From positions 1 through 5,240 of the forward strand of contig JAQVKV010000243.1 of assembly GCA_028694545.1 (NCBI GenBank): a stretch of DNA of 5,240 nucleotides. Direction: 5' to 3'. Position numbers and translations under genes: made by a program. Below the pieces are notes generated by a model. That model was not told the origin of the DNA. It did no database searches and worked only from the letters and a program-made list of their open reading frames with translations. The stretch is from Zavarzinia sp. (lineage in GTDB: Bacteria; Pseudomonadota; Alphaproteobacteria; Zavarziniales; Zavarziniaceae). This document shows, piece after piece, positions 5,209 to 5,240 of this stretch (position 1 is its first letter; each line of letters begins with the position of its first letter).

Positions 5209-5240
5209 ATGCAACGGCGATACATGCGCTTTCTCGGTCT
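5209..5240 (+). CDS. Possible start of a further plus-strand gene (partial)
   Basis: An ATG at 5209 and a second in-frame ATG at 5224 open a frame reading MQRRYMRFLG to the window edge. The basic residues before a hydrophobic beginning would suit a signal peptide or membrane segment, but only ten codons are visible and no clear ribosome site precedes them. I do not recognise the gene and its reality depends on sequence beyond the edge. Confidence 0.25.
   Translation, partial: MQRRYMRFLG

Overview
The window is a GC-rich chromosomal stretch that looks alphaproteobacterial. The strongest pointers are an RNase E whose S1 domain is split by a very long acidic, Pro/Ala-rich insertion and whose C-terminus ends in a Gly-Trp-Trp motif. 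Both are traits I associate with alphaproteobacterial RNase E. The genus cannot be fixed from the sequence alone. All genes look like ordinary chromosomal ones; I see no insertion sequence, phage gene, CRISPR array, tRNA or rRNA.

Layout, left to right. Positions 1-766 (minus) hold the N-terminal part of a secreted M48-family zinc metalloprotease resembling BepA; its C-terminal part lies beyond the left edge. Positions 825-871 hold a GC-rich hairpin followed by a T-rich tract, a good intrinsic terminator for the next gene. Positions 905-4090 (minus) hold rne, ribonuclease E, 1061 residues, with all catalytic and zinc-link residues present. Positions 4091-4763 hold no convincing gene. This stretch appears to be a long untranslated rne leader of about 530 nt from a candidate promoter at 4624-4652, followed by the divergent control region of the next gene. 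Positions 4764-5105 (plus) hold a small four-helix membrane protein of the DMT/DUF486 family. Positions 5106-5240 hold a 3' hairpin, a possible promoter, and perhaps the first codons of another plus-strand gene running off the edge.

Functionally, RNase E is the central endonuclease of mRNA decay and rRNA processing. The long leader suggests autoregulation by cleavage of its own mRNA, as known for E. coli rne. The alternating acidic and arginine-rich blocks of its tail resemble RNase E proteins that condense into ribonucleoprotein bodies, and the terminal GWW is a likely PNPase docking site. The M48 protease is probably an envelope quality-control enzyme transcribed separately, since a terminator lies between it and rne. 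The DMT protein is divergent and has no evident functional link to rne.

I did not find an undescribed system. The interesting material is the architecture of this RNase E and its leader. Long plus-strand reading frames across rne are judged to be shadows of its low-complexity, GC-rich coding sequence.
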